A stretch of DNA of 64,000 nucleotides, taken from NCBI RefSeq assembly GCF_005116455.1, contig NZ_SWBP01000002.1, positions 620,001 to 684,000 on the forward strand. The letters are read 5' to 3'. The position numbers were made by a program, and so were the translations under genes. The DNA comes from Pedobacter cryophilus. Its GTDB lineage: Bacteria; Bacteroidota; Bacteroidia; Sphingobacteriales; Sphingobacteriaceae. Positions 45,579 to 54,850 of this stretch are shown piece after piece. How positions within the stretch are numbered: the stretch's first letter is position 1; each line of letters opens with the position of its first letter. Below the pieces are notes generated by a model, which was not told the DNA's origin, did not search any database, and was given only the letters and a program-made list of their open reading frames with translations.

Positions 45579-45608
45579 TTCGAGATGTTAGCTTTAGCGC
45601 ATCTCGAA
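45579..45608. repeat. Perfect hairpin between convergent genes
   Basis: TTCGAGATG (45579-45587) and CATCTCGAA (45600-45608) flank a 12-base loop. No T-run follows on either strand, so it looks more like a repeat than a terminator. It sits between the plus-strand sulfatase and the minus-strand GH128-like gene. Confidence 0.5.
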
Positions 45609-45745
45609 CTAACAAATAAAAAAGGATTTTAATCCGCTTAAACTAATCATAGGTGATCTTAAATGCCTAAGTGGATTACAAATTCACCTTATTAATAAGT
45701 TCAAAATGCAATCTATTGATATTTAACAGCGATATACAAAATATA

Positions 45746-47881
45746 TTATGGAGTGCTAATTTCCTTTTTTTTTACCAAAAATTTCGCTGCAATATTTCTC
45801 TCTCCACCACTAATGGTAAGGATATAAATTTGATTGGACTCTAACTTACTAGCAGTATCTAGATTAACTAAATTCTTTCCGTTTTGTAGATTGACTTTAT
45901 CTGTAAAGATTTTTTTTCCACTTAAATCAAAAACACTAGCAGTAACCGTCTCTTCATTACTCCAATCTAAACCAATTTGAGTTGCTTTAGAATCACTATA
46001 TATTTTTAAATGATCGGCTAAATCTTCCAGTTTAAAATGCACTACAATAGGAGAAAAATTTTCTGATTTACCATCAAAATCTGTTTGAGAAAGTTGATAA
46101 TAATTTACTCCGTTTGCAGGGAATCTATCCAAATAATTATAGCTGATTATTTTAGAAGAATTTCCCGAGCCATTAATTGTGGCAATCGGGCTAAAATCCT
46201 TTCCGTTTGAACTCCTATATAATATAAACTTTTCATTATTTACTTCACTACTGGTTTGCCAGTTAATTTTCACCCCATCGTTAACCGCATTTCCGGCAAA
46301 GGTTAATATGTTAATGGGTAAGGTACTTACCTCAACTAAAGAAACATCATCTAAATAAGCTATATCTGCTGTTTTAGTAAACCTTAATCTTATAGATGTT
46401 TGAGCTGCAGGTACAGTGTAAGTAGCAAAAAGTATAGTATTAGTTGATGATGTAGTTGTTAAAGGTGTAAACGTAGTAGCTGCGGAATTACTGCCATTTA
46501 AAATTTCGGCACTAAAAACTCCACCTCTTGTTGGTCCTGTGCTTCCACTTGGCCCTACAGCAGATTGTATTCTTGCTGTAAATTGCAATTGATAAGTTTT
46601 ACCTGGTACTACAGTAATCGCATTTGATCTAATATTAGAGTTGCCATTTACATTAGTAAATCTTACAGTTGAATTAGTAATATTATTCGTAGTTTCCTTA
46701 GCAAAGTCTGCAGTACTTAATGTCCAACCATTAGTGTAAGAAGTAGCATCTTCAAAATCTCCGTTAAAAACCAAATTATCTGTAGAAGATACAATATTGG
46801 TTGATCTTGTATCTACAACGTTAGCAGTTAAACTAGCGGTAGATACATGGTCTTTATAAGTTTGCCCCACAGTAGTAAGAGTGCCATTTACCGCTGCAGG
46901 AAAATTAGTTTCAAAAAAATAGGCATATCGCTCTATTCTATTATCGCTTTCTAAATAAGGCAATGCTAATCTCATAAAAGCATCTTGTACAGCAGATGGC
47001 CTGTTTACATTGGCATTAAACTCAGTTATCCAAATTGGTTTTTTATAGAGAGCATATACTGCATTAATATAATTTTTAAACCTAGTTAATACTTGTTCAG
47101 GATCTGGGTTGGCATTTGTTGAAGATGACCAATTACCCCAATCATACCAATGTATGGCTACAAAATCTATTCTGGCATCATCAGCTGATGCAATTGTTGT
47201 AAAATCAGACAACCAATTGTTCCAATTTTCTTCTTTTGTTGCTGGTGAGCCCATCCTGTAACCTGTTCTTAATAAATTTTTATACACAGGTAATGCAACA
47301 TTTACATCTGGAATATTCGCCTGTGAAGTACCATCAGGTTCATTAAAAGCTAATAAGGTATTAACATCTGTTCTGGTTGGGTAAGTATTTAAATTCAAAA
47401 AGTTATTAGCCAAATTTATATTCCAAGCCATAGGTACAAACTCTGTATTGGTTGTACTCACGTCTAAAGCTCCCCAATCATAAAACCAAGCCGGGTTTAC
47501 ATTTGCTATCACACTATTATCTTTAGCTCCCATTCCTTTCTTAGTGATATTACTTATGGGCATTACCCTTATAAAAGATACCCTATTTTGCAAAACAGCT
47601 ACTAAATCAACCATTACGTTACTGGTAACAGCTATATAATTAAAGCTTTTTCCGGTTCCGTCTTCATTTTCAGCCAATGTGGCCATGTATCCCATATTTA
47701 GCTTTATAGATCTTATTTTGTTGTTAAGATCTCCGGGTATATTAGCACCTATATACAAACCACTTGCAGCACAAATTTGACTTGAACCTCCTTGACTGAT
47801 GTTTTGATAAATTGTTAATTGAGCTTTTGCAAAATTGCAGATGATTAGAAATACAATTGCAACTGTTAGTTTTTTTATCAT
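45746..47881 (-). CDS. GH128-like glycosidase with beta-gamma-crystallin and CBM modules (paralog A)
   Basis: A 711-residue secreted protein. After a signal peptide (ends KAQ, 19-21), residues 22-108 look like a two-motif beta-gamma-crystallin unit (NNKIRS 53-58, QNRVSF 98-103). Residues about 110-350 form a Glyco_hydro_cc (GH128-type) barrel with E181 in AFNEPD and E287 in IWITEFNA as likely acid/base and nucleophile; VAIHWYDW also fits. Residues about 369-515 are a carbohydrate-binding domain, 520-625 a fibronectin-like module, and 630-711 a degenerate sorting domain (DLSGKKIFTDKVNLQNG). Known GH128 enzymes cut beta-1,3-glucan; galactan or another beta-1,3 polymer is possible. Confidence 0.76.
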   Translation of the reverse strand: MIKKLTVAIVFLIICNFAKAQLTIYQNISQGGSSQICAASGLYIGANIPGDLNNKIRSIKLNMGYMATLAENEDGTGKSFNYIAVTSNVMVDLVAVLQNRVSFIRVMPISNITKKGMGAKDNSVIANVNPAWFYDWGALDVSTTNTEFVPMAWNINLANNFLNLNTYPTRTDVNTLLAFNEPDGTSQANIPDVNVALPVYKNLLRTGYRMGSPATKEENWNNWLSDFTTIASADDARIDFVAIHWYDWGNWSSSTNANPDPEQVLTRFKNYINAVYALYKKPIWITEFNANVNRPSAVQDAFMRLALPYLESDNRIERYAYFFETNFPAAVNGTLTTVGQTYKDHVSTASLTANVVDTRSTNIVSSTDNLVFNGDFEDATSYTNGWTLSTADFAKETTNNITNSTVRFTNVNGNSNIRSNAITVVPGKTYQLQFTARIQSAVGPSGSTGPTRGGVFSAEILNGSNSAATTFTPLTTTSSTNTILFATYTVPAAQTSIRLRFTKTADIAYLDDVSLVEVSTLPINILTFAGNAVNDGVKINWQTSSEVNNEKFILYRSSNGKDFSPIATINGSGNSSKIISYNYLDRFPANGVNYYQLSQTDFDGKSENFSPIVVHFKLEDLADHLKIYSDSKATQIGLDWSNEETVTASVFDLSGKKIFTDKVNLQNGKNLVNLDTASKLESNQIYILTISGGERNIAAKFLVKKKEISTP

Positions 47882-47886
47882 TTAGC

Positions 47887-48771
47887 TTATTTATTCTTTT
47901 GATAAACCCTCACATAATCTACCTGATAGGTAATAGGAAACTTTGAATCTTTAGGATTACCACCGTTTATACCGCCAATAGCTAAGTTTAGTAAAAAATA
48001 ATGCTCTTGTTGAAAAGGATTTGTCCCATCAGGATTGAGGGTTTTAGCTGTTGATATTTCATTGATCAATTCATCATCGATATAAATTTTTATGGCTTCT
48101 TCATCCCAATCCATTCGCCATACATGAAATTTATCTAACCACTTAGGGTCTTTCTCTAAAAAATAAGTGAGTGCTTTTACTTTACTGTTCCATTTAGGTT
48201 TTAGGTTGCCACCGAGCCAAGCTGCATTGGCTAAAATACTTTGCTTCATATCTTTGATATAAAACTCCATAATATCAATCTCTCCATTTGCTGGCCATTG
48301 CCCAACGTTTCCTAAAGTCCAAATAGCTGGCCATGATCCTTTAGTAGAATCTATTTTAGCCCTGGTTTCAAACCTTCCGTATTTCCAAGATTTTATGCCT
48401 TTTGTATTGATACTTGCAGAAGTGTAATTGACAAATTTTCTATTCAATCTCCAGTCTTTACTACTGGCGTCAAAATTTGGATTATCAAATTTTTCTCTGT
48501 TTGCCATAATGGTTAAAACACCATCTTTACATTTTGCATTTTCTTCTTGATACCATTGTAACTCATTGTTTCGTTTAAAACCGTTTTCAGAAATCCAAAA
48601 GGCAGGGTTTGGTTTTCCTTTTTCGTTAAACTCATCATTCCAAACTAATTGATAACCTTTTATAGTTGTTGGAGCTGTAAAGTCTGGTTGTGTAGCTTTA
48701 ACTTTTTGCCCATAAGAAAAATTGGCAGCTAATATTAAAATAGTGGTGCAATAAAGGTTAATTTTTAGCAT
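47887..48771 (-). CDS. GH16 beta-1,3-glycanase (laminarinase-type active site)
   Basis: A 294-residue secreted enzyme with a signal peptide ending near SYGQ (19-22). The catalytic sequence GEIDIMEF gives E164 (nucleophile), D166 and E169 (acid/base), the ExDxxE layout of laminarinase-like GH16 rather than the ExDxE of lichenases. Aromatic subsite residues are visible in SWPAIWTLG and NNELQWYQEEN. It is short, with no extra module or sorting domain. It lies six bases upstream of GH128-like paralog A and 98 bases after paralog B. In the PUL it should make the endo-cut; beta-1,3-glucan or beta-1,3/4-galactan are possible substrates. Confidence 0.92.
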   Translation of the reverse strand: MLKINLYCTTILILAANFSYGQKVKATQPDFTAPTTIKGYQLVWNDEFNEKGKPNPAFWISENGFKRNNELQWYQEENAKCKDGVLTIMANREKFDNPNFDASSKDWRLNRKFVNYTSASINTKGIKSWKYGRFETRAKIDSTKGSWPAIWTLGNVGQWPANGEIDIMEFYIKDMKQSILANAAWLGGNLKPKWNSKVKALTYFLEKDPKWLDKFHVWRMDWDEEAIKIYIDDELINEISTAKTLNPDGTNPFQQEHYFLLNLAIGGINGGNPKDSKFPITYQVDYVRVYQKNK

Positions 48772-48868
48772 TAATATGGGTTTTTAAGCAGTTTAACAAA
48801 TACGTTTTGTTTTTTTATTTAGAATAGGGTAGGTGTTTTACCTTAGCCTGTTTCAAATTATTTTATTT

Positions 48869-50947
48869 TTATCTAGAAACTTTTAGGGTTTTTTGTTCGC
48901 CACCTGCTGTAAAGCTGATGATACCAATTTGCCCTTGTGATTTATCTACTGGAATGTTAAAAGTATTTAAGCCGCTTTTTACAGAAATATTTTGTTTGTA
49001 TAAAATTCTTCCATCAATACCTAAATAAGAAATTACACCTTCTTTAGCTGTTGCTGATGAAATACTTACAGAAACTGATGATGCTGAAGTGCTTAATAAA
49101 CTAAAATTATCTTCGGCTAAGCCAAATTTCACCGCTATAGGATTAAAAGTTTCAAACTTTCCATCTAAATCATACTGCTTCAATTGGTAATAATTTGTTC
49201 CCGTAATAGGGTTAAAATCAGCGAAAGAATAAAATTTTGGAGAATTAGAATTGCCAGTTCCTTTAATTTGAGCTAATACTTTAAATTCTTTTTTATCATC
49301 GGCTTTTAAAAGCTCAAAATATTGATTGTTTACTTCTTGTGCGGTTTGCCAGTTTAGTTTTACGCCATATTCTTTTACCTCGGCACTAAAATTTGTTAAG
49401 GTAATAGGAAGGGTTGTTGGTGGGAGTTTGATAATTTGAATTCTATCTAAGATTGGTGTTTCGGTAAATTCAATGCTGTTGTTTCCTATCGTTAATGGGA
49501 TGGTAATATCTTGAAATCTGGCTGAAGCACCTTCAAAACAAAATTGTGAACCCGTTGAAGCCAATGAAACCACATTTGCAGTACCACCATTTATTTTATA
49601 AGTGATATTTTTAGCCGTATTAATTGAGTAATAATAAATCCTAAGCTTATAGTTGGTTGCATAAGGTGAAAAGATATTTTCAAAAGTTACTTTTTGTGTA
49701 CTACCTGTTCTACCGGGTACAATTTTACCACCTGATGAAAAAGTACAATTTGAGGTAGTTGTAATTCCTGCCAAAGTAGCGTTTTCTGCTTCTAAAGAAA
49801 GTGTATCTGGTGCACCATCAAAATTGTTTTTAATTGCTAAAGAAGAAGCATTAAAATTACTATATGCGGTACCTACGGCAGTTAAATTTCCACTTATTGG
49901 ATCAACTGGAGGTAAAGTAGGCGGAAAGAAATATGCATAACGCTCAATAAAAGGTTGTGCTTCTAACCATGGCAAAGCTAAATTAATGAAACCTACATGC
50001 GTTGCTGATGTAGTATTACGATTGGCATTAAATTCGGTAATCCAAATTGGTTTTTTATAGGTGTTATAAATGTTATTTACATAAGCTTTAAAGCGAGAGA
50101 ATACATTCTGAGGATCTGGGCTTACATTTCCTGGAATTGTGCCTGACCACCCTCCCCAATCATACCAATGGATGGCCACATAATCTACTCTTATATTACT
50201 AGATTCGGCTAAATTCATAAAATTACCTAACCATCTACCAGTTTGTGCATTTTGCTCTTCAGTAGCTGGAGAGCCTAATCTATAACCTGTTGCCTCCAAA
50301 TTTTTATGTAAAGGCACTGCATCTGCTACAGTTATGTTAGATTGAGCACTATTATCAGGCTCATTAAAGGAGAGTAAATGATTAATATCTGTTTTTGCAA
50401 TATAATTGGTAACATTGGTTTGATTGGCGGCACCTGCGCCCCAAGCCATTAAAGCATATTCTCTAGTAGAAGTAGAAACATCATTTGGCCCCCAATCATA
50501 TAGCCATGAAACATTTAATTGATCTACTACCGTATTATCATTTGGGGTCGCATCTGGAGATTTATAACCAGCACCTTTTTTTAAGGTATTTTGTAAAGGA
50601 AGTACCCTAATAAAAGAAACTTTATTATCTAAACTCGAATTTAAATCAATGTTTAAATCATTAGTAACCGCCATAAAAGGATAAGAATTTCCGCTGCCAT
50701 CTGCATTTTCTGCTAGCGTAGCCATAAAACCTTTAGTCAATTTTATAGAGGTAATTTGATTATCTAAACTAGATGGAATAGAAGTTCCAGAATAGATTGT
50801 TCTAACAACACAAGTGGCAGATGTGCCAGTTTGTTGCGAACCTTGATAAATAGTTAATTGGGCACTTGACCTCTTAATATTTAAAAGTAGGGCAGTAATG
50901 ATGATTAGAGAGCGAAATAGATATTTAAACGAAAGCCTTAAAGCCAT
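48869..50947 (-). CDS. GH128-like glycosidase with beta-gamma-crystallin and CBM6-like modules (paralog B)
   Basis: A 692-residue paralog of the neighbouring GH128-like protein. After the signal peptide, residues 31-115 form a beta-gamma-crystallin-like unit with a perfect calcium-type motif DNQITS (62-67) and a second DNKVSF (107-112). Residues about 118-365 are the catalytic barrel with E196 in SFNEPD and E305 in IWITEFNA. Residues about 382-505 look like a CBM6/35-type domain (LEAENATLAG), different from the CBM of paralog A. Residues about 515-692 are a fibronectin-like module plus C-terminal sorting-like domain (TFNIPVDKSQGQIG) nearly identical to that of the 515-residue neighbour. Confidence 0.77.
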   Translation of the reverse strand: MALRLSFKYLFRSLIIITALLLNIKRSSAQLTIYQGSQQTGTSATCVVRTIYSGTSIPSSLDNQITSIKLTKGFMATLAENADGSGNSYPFMAVTNDLNIDLNSSLDNKVSFIRVLPLQNTLKKGAGYKSPDATPNDNTVVDQLNVSWLYDWGPNDVSTSTREYALMAWGAGAANQTNVTNYIAKTDINHLLSFNEPDNSAQSNITVADAVPLHKNLEATGYRLGSPATEEQNAQTGRWLGNFMNLAESSNIRVDYVAIHWYDWGGWSGTIPGNVSPDPQNVFSRFKAYVNNIYNTYKKPIWITEFNANRNTTSATHVGFINLALPWLEAQPFIERYAYFFPPTLPPVDPISGNLTAVGTAYSNFNASSLAIKNNFDGAPDTLSLEAENATLAGITTTSNCTFSSGGKIVPGRTGSTQKVTFENIFSPYATNYKLRIYYYSINTAKNITYKINGGTANVVSLASTGSQFCFEGASARFQDITIPLTIGNNSIEFTETPILDRIQIIKLPPTTLPITLTNFSAEVKEYGVKLNWQTAQEVNNQYFELLKADDKKEFKVLAQIKGTGNSNSPKFYSFADFNPITGTNYYQLKQYDLDGKFETFNPIAVKFGLAEDNFSLLSTSASSVSVSISSATAKEGVISYLGIDGRILYKQNISVKSGLNTFNIPVDKSQGQIGIISFTAGGEQKTLKVSR

Positions 50948-50994
50948 AAATTAATTTGCTAATGGTTATATTTCTGATTGTATTAAAGAGAAAA

Positions 50995-51017
50995 GGGATA
51001 AGCGTTTAGCTTATCCC
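50995..51017 (-). terminator. Hairpin between the 515-residue gene and paralog B
   Basis: GGGATAAGC (50995-51003) and GCTTATCCC (51009-51017) enclose a five-base loop, with a T-rich run after it on the minus strand. It may split the minus-strand cluster into two transcripts. Confidence 0.72.
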
Positions 51018-51041
51018 ATTTTCATTAAATTTAATTTCAGT

Positions 51042-52589
51042 TTATCTAGAAATTTTTAAGCTTTTTTGTTCCCCACCAGATGAAAAACTAATCACACCAA
51101 TAATTCCTGTTGATTTATCAACCGGAATGTTAAATGTATTTAAACCGCTTTCTACAGCAACTTGTTGTTTGTACAATACTCTTCCATCTACTCCTAAATA
51201 AGAAATTACTCCTTTTTTAGCTACAGATGATGAAATACTTACCGATACGGATGATTCTGAAGTGCTTAATATGCTGAAACTATCTTCTGCTAAACCAAAC
51301 CTCACAGCAACTGGACCGAAAGAAGTTGATTTACCATCTACATCATATTGCTTAAGTTGGTAATAATTATTGCCATTAGCTGGGTTATTATCATCAAAGG
51401 AATAAGATTTAGAAGATGAAGAATTACCTGCACCATTTACTCTACCTACAGAAACAAAGTTTCTGTCTTCACCAGCTCTTAAAATCTCAAAATATTGGTT
51501 ACTAATTTCACTTGCTGTAACCCAATTTAATCTTACACCGTTACCATTAGCTGCACCAGTGAAACTAGTTAAACTAATGGGTAATGTTGTTGGGTCTAAA
51601 TTAATTGCGGTTGTACCTCCTGATGGATTAACAGTGCTAGCAGCTCCAAAAACACCATCTGGACTTGTTCTATCAGCTCCTGCAGTAGTACCATCAATAT
51701 TGGTATATCTAATTACTCTAACACCGTTTGGTAAGGTATTAGGAATTACCGCACCCCAACCATTTGTATTTGCATCTACCAAATTGTACCATGTAGACCA
51801 AGCTAAACCTGTAGTGACATAATTAGAGGTGCCAGTTGTAGCAGTAGAAATATTTATGGCATCATCTTCGGTAAATGTAGTGTAAAGAGGCCTTCCGGTC
51901 GCACCATCATTATCATACAAGCTTACAAATTTTTCAGCTCCTACGTTTGAATCACCAACAAGAGCAGTTACACCTGCAGCATCTGTGGTATAATTTAATA
52001 ATTTAATTTTATTAGTGGTTCTGAAAGAAAGAGCAGGTAAAAAAGGGAATACAGCTGGTGGACCAGGAGAAGTTGCAGAAGCAACCTGTACATAAAAGTA
52101 ACCTTCTGATGTTCCTGTACCGTGATGAGTAGCACTCCCAGTAGGTATCGCCATAAACCATCCTGTGTAATTACCACTTGCATCTGTTGTAAACTGACCG
52201 TAGTAGTTGGTATTATTAGTTCCACCTGTTAAAAAGGCATTGGTTCCTACAATAGCACCATTTAACCCTTGACGGGTTGCATAGCCAATTAAAGCTGTTG
52301 AACTAACTGTATAAAAATGACCTGGAGCAAAAGTATCTGCAGTAGGATTTGCCGTGTTTTGTGGTGTTGTCGCTGAAGTTGATATTCCAGTAGAATATCT
52401 GTAGGTTGTACTGGCTGACAAGCCTGTTAAAGTTAACCTACAAGCATAGTGTAACCTAGCGTTTGAGGCAGCACCATAGTAAGCATATTGAGGTAATATT
52501 AACTCGTTACCAACAGGTATTAAAGTTTGTGCAATACTGCTTAAGCATAGCAAACAGCTTGTTAGAATTGAGAAGTAAAGTTTTTTCAT
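51042..52589 (-). CDS. Secreted protein of unknown function with T9SS-type C-terminal domain
   Basis: A 515-residue protein with a signal peptide (SSIAQ, 17-21). Residues about 22-330 match no family I know: they are rich in Thr, Ser, Gly and Asn, with several short beta-strand-like segments (ALIGYATRQGLNGAIVG, LSFRTTNKIKLLNY, NGVRVIRYTNIDG). No catalytic acid pair, histidine cluster or Cys pair is evident. Residues about 335-515 are the fibronectin-like and sorting-type module shared with GH128-like paralog B. It is flanked by a CBM gene and GH128-like genes, so a surface binding or unknown enzymatic role against the PUL substrate is likely. Confidence 0.65.
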   Translation of the reverse strand: MKKLYFSILTSCLLCLSSIAQTLIPVGNELILPQYAYYGAASNARLHYACRLTLTGLSASTTYRYSTGISTSATTPQNTANPTADTFAPGHFYTVSSTALIGYATRQGLNGAIVGTNAFLTGGTNNTNYYGQFTTDASGNYTGWFMAIPTGSATHHGTGTSEGYFYVQVASATSPGPPAVFPFLPALSFRTTNKIKLLNYTTDAAGVTALVGDSNVGAEKFVSLYDNDGATGRPLYTTFTEDDAINISTATTGTSNYVTTGLAWSTWYNLVDANTNGWGAVIPNTLPNGVRVIRYTNIDGTTAGADRTSPDGVFGAASTVNPSGGTTAINLDPTTLPISLTSFTGAANGNGVRLNWVTASEISNQYFEILRAGEDRNFVSVGRVNGAGNSSSSKSYSFDDNNPANGNNYYQLKQYDVDGKSTSFGPVAVRFGLAEDSFSILSTSESSVSVSISSSVAKKGVISYLGVDGRVLYKQQVAVESGLNTFNIPVDKSTGIIGVISFSSGGEQKSLKISR

Positions 52590-52712
52590 GTTATTTATAA
52601 TTTGGTTAATGTAAAAGTATGGATAACACTATTTTCAATTGGGGTTATTAAAGTCAAAATAGGGAGGTAAAACGCTCATGTTTAAACGATCTAGCTCCTT
52701 TTCTTACATGTG

Positions 52713-53258
52713 CTATTTTTTTAGTTCTACCAACACCACATCATCTGCGTAAGCAACATCTTTATTTTTACCAAAAACCAATTTGATAGCAGTAACGCCG
52801 GCTGCAGGGATCTTAAATTCTCCTGATACGGTTTTATTAGTTGCAGATGTGATTGATAAAACTGGAAATTTAGATGGGGAAGTTTTAGTACCATTCCAAA
52901 TTAAAACGCTAAGCTTTAAAGCAGCATCTTCTGAGGTCTCCAAGGTACCAGAGGTGCCTGCGGTTTTATGAATTCTACCTGTAAATTTTAATCGGTAAGT
53001 TTTGCCAGGTTCTACAGTTATTGCATCAGAAGTAATGTAAGCAGCTGAGGTATTGGCCGTAAATCTTACAGAAGAGAGACCATTAATTTTAGTTGCAGAT
53101 GTTTCCTTGGCAATATTTGAATAGGTGGGTGAATGGGTCCAGTTAGCAAAATTTTGTGGTGTTGCACCTACCGTTTCAAAATCTCCGTTAATCACCAAAT
53201 TTTGCGCATTTAATAACATTGGGGCAATAATAATTGCAATAAAAAATAGCTTTTTCAT
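52713..53258 (-). CDS. Free-standing carbohydrate-binding module protein
   Basis: A 181-residue secreted protein with a signal peptide (LLNAQ). The mature part is essentially one beta-sandwich carbohydrate-binding domain (CBM4/9-like), starting NLVINGDFETVG and ending YADDVVLVELKK. It is clearly homologous to the CBM in GH128-like paralog A (NLVFNGDFED, SNAITVVPGKTYQLQFTARI there; SDAITVEPGKTYRLKFTGRI here). No catalytic domain or sorting domain is present. It lies between a sulfatase and the unknown 515-residue protein on the same strand. Confidence 0.75.
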   Translation of the reverse strand: MKKLFFIAIIIAPMLLNAQNLVINGDFETVGATPQNFANWTHSPTYSNIAKETSATKINGLSSVRFTANTSAAYITSDAITVEPGKTYRLKFTGRIHKTAGTSGTLETSEDAALKLSVLIWNGTKTSPSKFPVLSITSATNKTVSGEFKIPAAGVTAIKLVFGKNKDVAYADDVVLVELKK

Positions 53259-53320
53259 TTTTATATTGGTTTAAATTTTTAATGTTTTTTATTAAATAAT
53301 TACAACTATGCGATTGATAA

Positions 53321-54850
53321 TTAATTTATTCTGGTGCCTTTGTTCTTGATGTTTTCTAATAAAGCTTGCATTTTTTTAACCTTTTTTGGGTATTGAGCCG
53401 CAATATTATTTTTCTCTTCTACATCATTCTTTAAATTAAAAAGCTGTACGTTTTTGCTTAAGCCAGATTCTACCTTTTTATCATTTAACCAAGTAGGTGT
53501 TGCCATGCTTACAGGGTGAATGTATTTCCAATCGCCTGATCTTAAGGCTAAAGTAAAAGCCTCTTCTAACATTACTTTTCTTCCACCTTTTTTGCGCTCT
53601 CCTAATAAAACTGGTAAAGCGTTAAAACTATCTTTTGCTTCGTTATCGTTCAATTTTACTCCTACCAACTCACTTAAAGAGTGAAACAAATCTACCTGAG
53701 AGAACAAAGCATTGCTAACTCCAGGCTTTATCTTAGATGGCCAATAAGTAATTGTGGGCACTCTGGTGCCACCTTCAAACGCACTGTATTTTCCGCCTTT
53801 AAAAGGTCCTGCTGGTTTGTGATCGCCCAGCATTTCTACTGATTTATCTGCATAACCATCATCTAAAACAGGTCCGTTATCACTACTAAAAATAATAAGT
53901 GTGTTTTCTGCAATACCTAAGCTGTCTAAAGTTTTCATTAGCTCTCCGGTACACCAATCCATTTGCGCAATAGCGTCTCCTCTTGGTCCCATGCTGCTTT
54001 TTCCTTCAAACATAGGGTTGGGTACTCTGGGTACGTGTATATCCTGAAAAGCGAAATACAAGAAAAACGGATTTTCTTTATTGGCAATCATGTAGTTTTT
54101 AGCCTTTTTGGTTAAAACAAAAGGAAAATCCTCGTCTTTCCACAAAGCAGTTTCTCCACCACTCATAAAACCTATTCTACTTACGCCATTAACAATGGTA
54201 TTACTGTGTTGTAAATCGGCTTTCATTTTTAAAAGCTCCGGATTTTCAGTTCCTGTTGGTCTGTTGCCAACTTTACTTTGGTAACTTACTTTTATGGGGT
54301 CGTTAGGGTTTAAATTAACCACTCGTTGATTTTCGGTGTAAACCGTAGGAACTCTATCTCCGGTAGCGGGTATCAAGAAACTGTAGTCAAACCCAATCTC
54401 TTTTGGTCCCATGTTGATGTAGCCATTCCAATCTATATTTCCATTTCCTAGGCCTAAATGCCATTTACCAATTACACCAGTTTGGTAACCTGCTCTTTTT
54501 AACATATTGGCTACGGTAGGTATTTTTGGGGTAATTAATGCGGGGGCATCGCCAGGTAAAATAGACGCGTTATTTCTAAATGCGTAATTTCCTGTTAGCA
54601 AAGAAAAACGAGAGGGTGTACAGGTAGAAGCCGGACAGTGAGCATCTGTAAATAGCAATCCTTTGGATGCCATTTTATCTAAATTAGGAGTTTTTACTCC
54701 TTTAGCCCCGGTAACACCAAGATCTCCGTAACCTAAATCATCTACATAAATAATAACAATATTGGGTTTTTTGGTTTGAGCATGAGTTGCGTTTGGAAAG
54801 CATGAAAAAAATATCCAAACTAGGGAAAAACATAAAAAAGGTTTCATCAT
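53321..54850 (-). CDS. S1-family sulfatase
   Basis: A 509-residue sulfatase with a signal peptide (ATHAQ). C77 in STCTPSRFS is the formylglycine precursor. Other active-site elements are VDDLGYGDLG, GKWHLGLGNG and SSDNGPVLDDG. The insert with GDRVPTVYTENQRVVNLNPN resembles the S1_15-type galactose/N-acetylgalactosamine 6-sulfatases, a tentative call. It is the promoter-proximal gene of the minus-strand cluster that includes the CBM, the unknown protein, GH128-like and GH16 genes. It starts 230 bases before the repeat array. Confidence 0.92.
   Translation of the reverse strand: MMKPFLCFSLVWIFFSCFPNATHAQTKKPNIVIIYVDDLGYGDLGVTGAKGVKTPNLDKMASKGLLFTDAHCPASTCTPSRFSLLTGNYAFRNNASILPGDAPALITPKIPTVANMLKRAGYQTGVIGKWHLGLGNGNIDWNGYINMGPKEIGFDYSFLIPATGDRVPTVYTENQRVVNLNPNDPIKVSYQSKVGNRPTGTENPELLKMKADLQHSNTIVNGVSRIGFMSGGETALWKDEDFPFVLTKKAKNYMIANKENPFFLYFAFQDIHVPRVPNPMFEGKSSMGPRGDAIAQMDWCTGELMKTLDSLGIAENTLIIFSSDNGPVLDDGYADKSVEMLGDHKPAGPFKGGKYSAFEGGTRVPTITYWPSKIKPGVSNALFSQVDLFHSLSELVGVKLNDNEAKDSFNALPVLLGERKKGGRKVMLEEAFTLALRSGDWKYIHPVSMATPTWLNDKKVESGLSKNVQLFNLKNDVEEKNNIAAQYPKKVKKMQALLENIKNKGTRIN

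Noticed and set aside
45579-45608. Terminator between sulfatase and GH128-like paralog A
   Set aside because: The stem is perfect but no T-run follows on either strand, so it is listed only as a repeat.
47887-48771. GH16 enzyme as an agarase or kappa-carrageenase
   Set aside because: The ExDxxE layout alone is shared by several GH16 groups; its compact sequence resembles laminarinase-type enzymes, and the agarase or carrageenase subtypes cannot be supported by eye.
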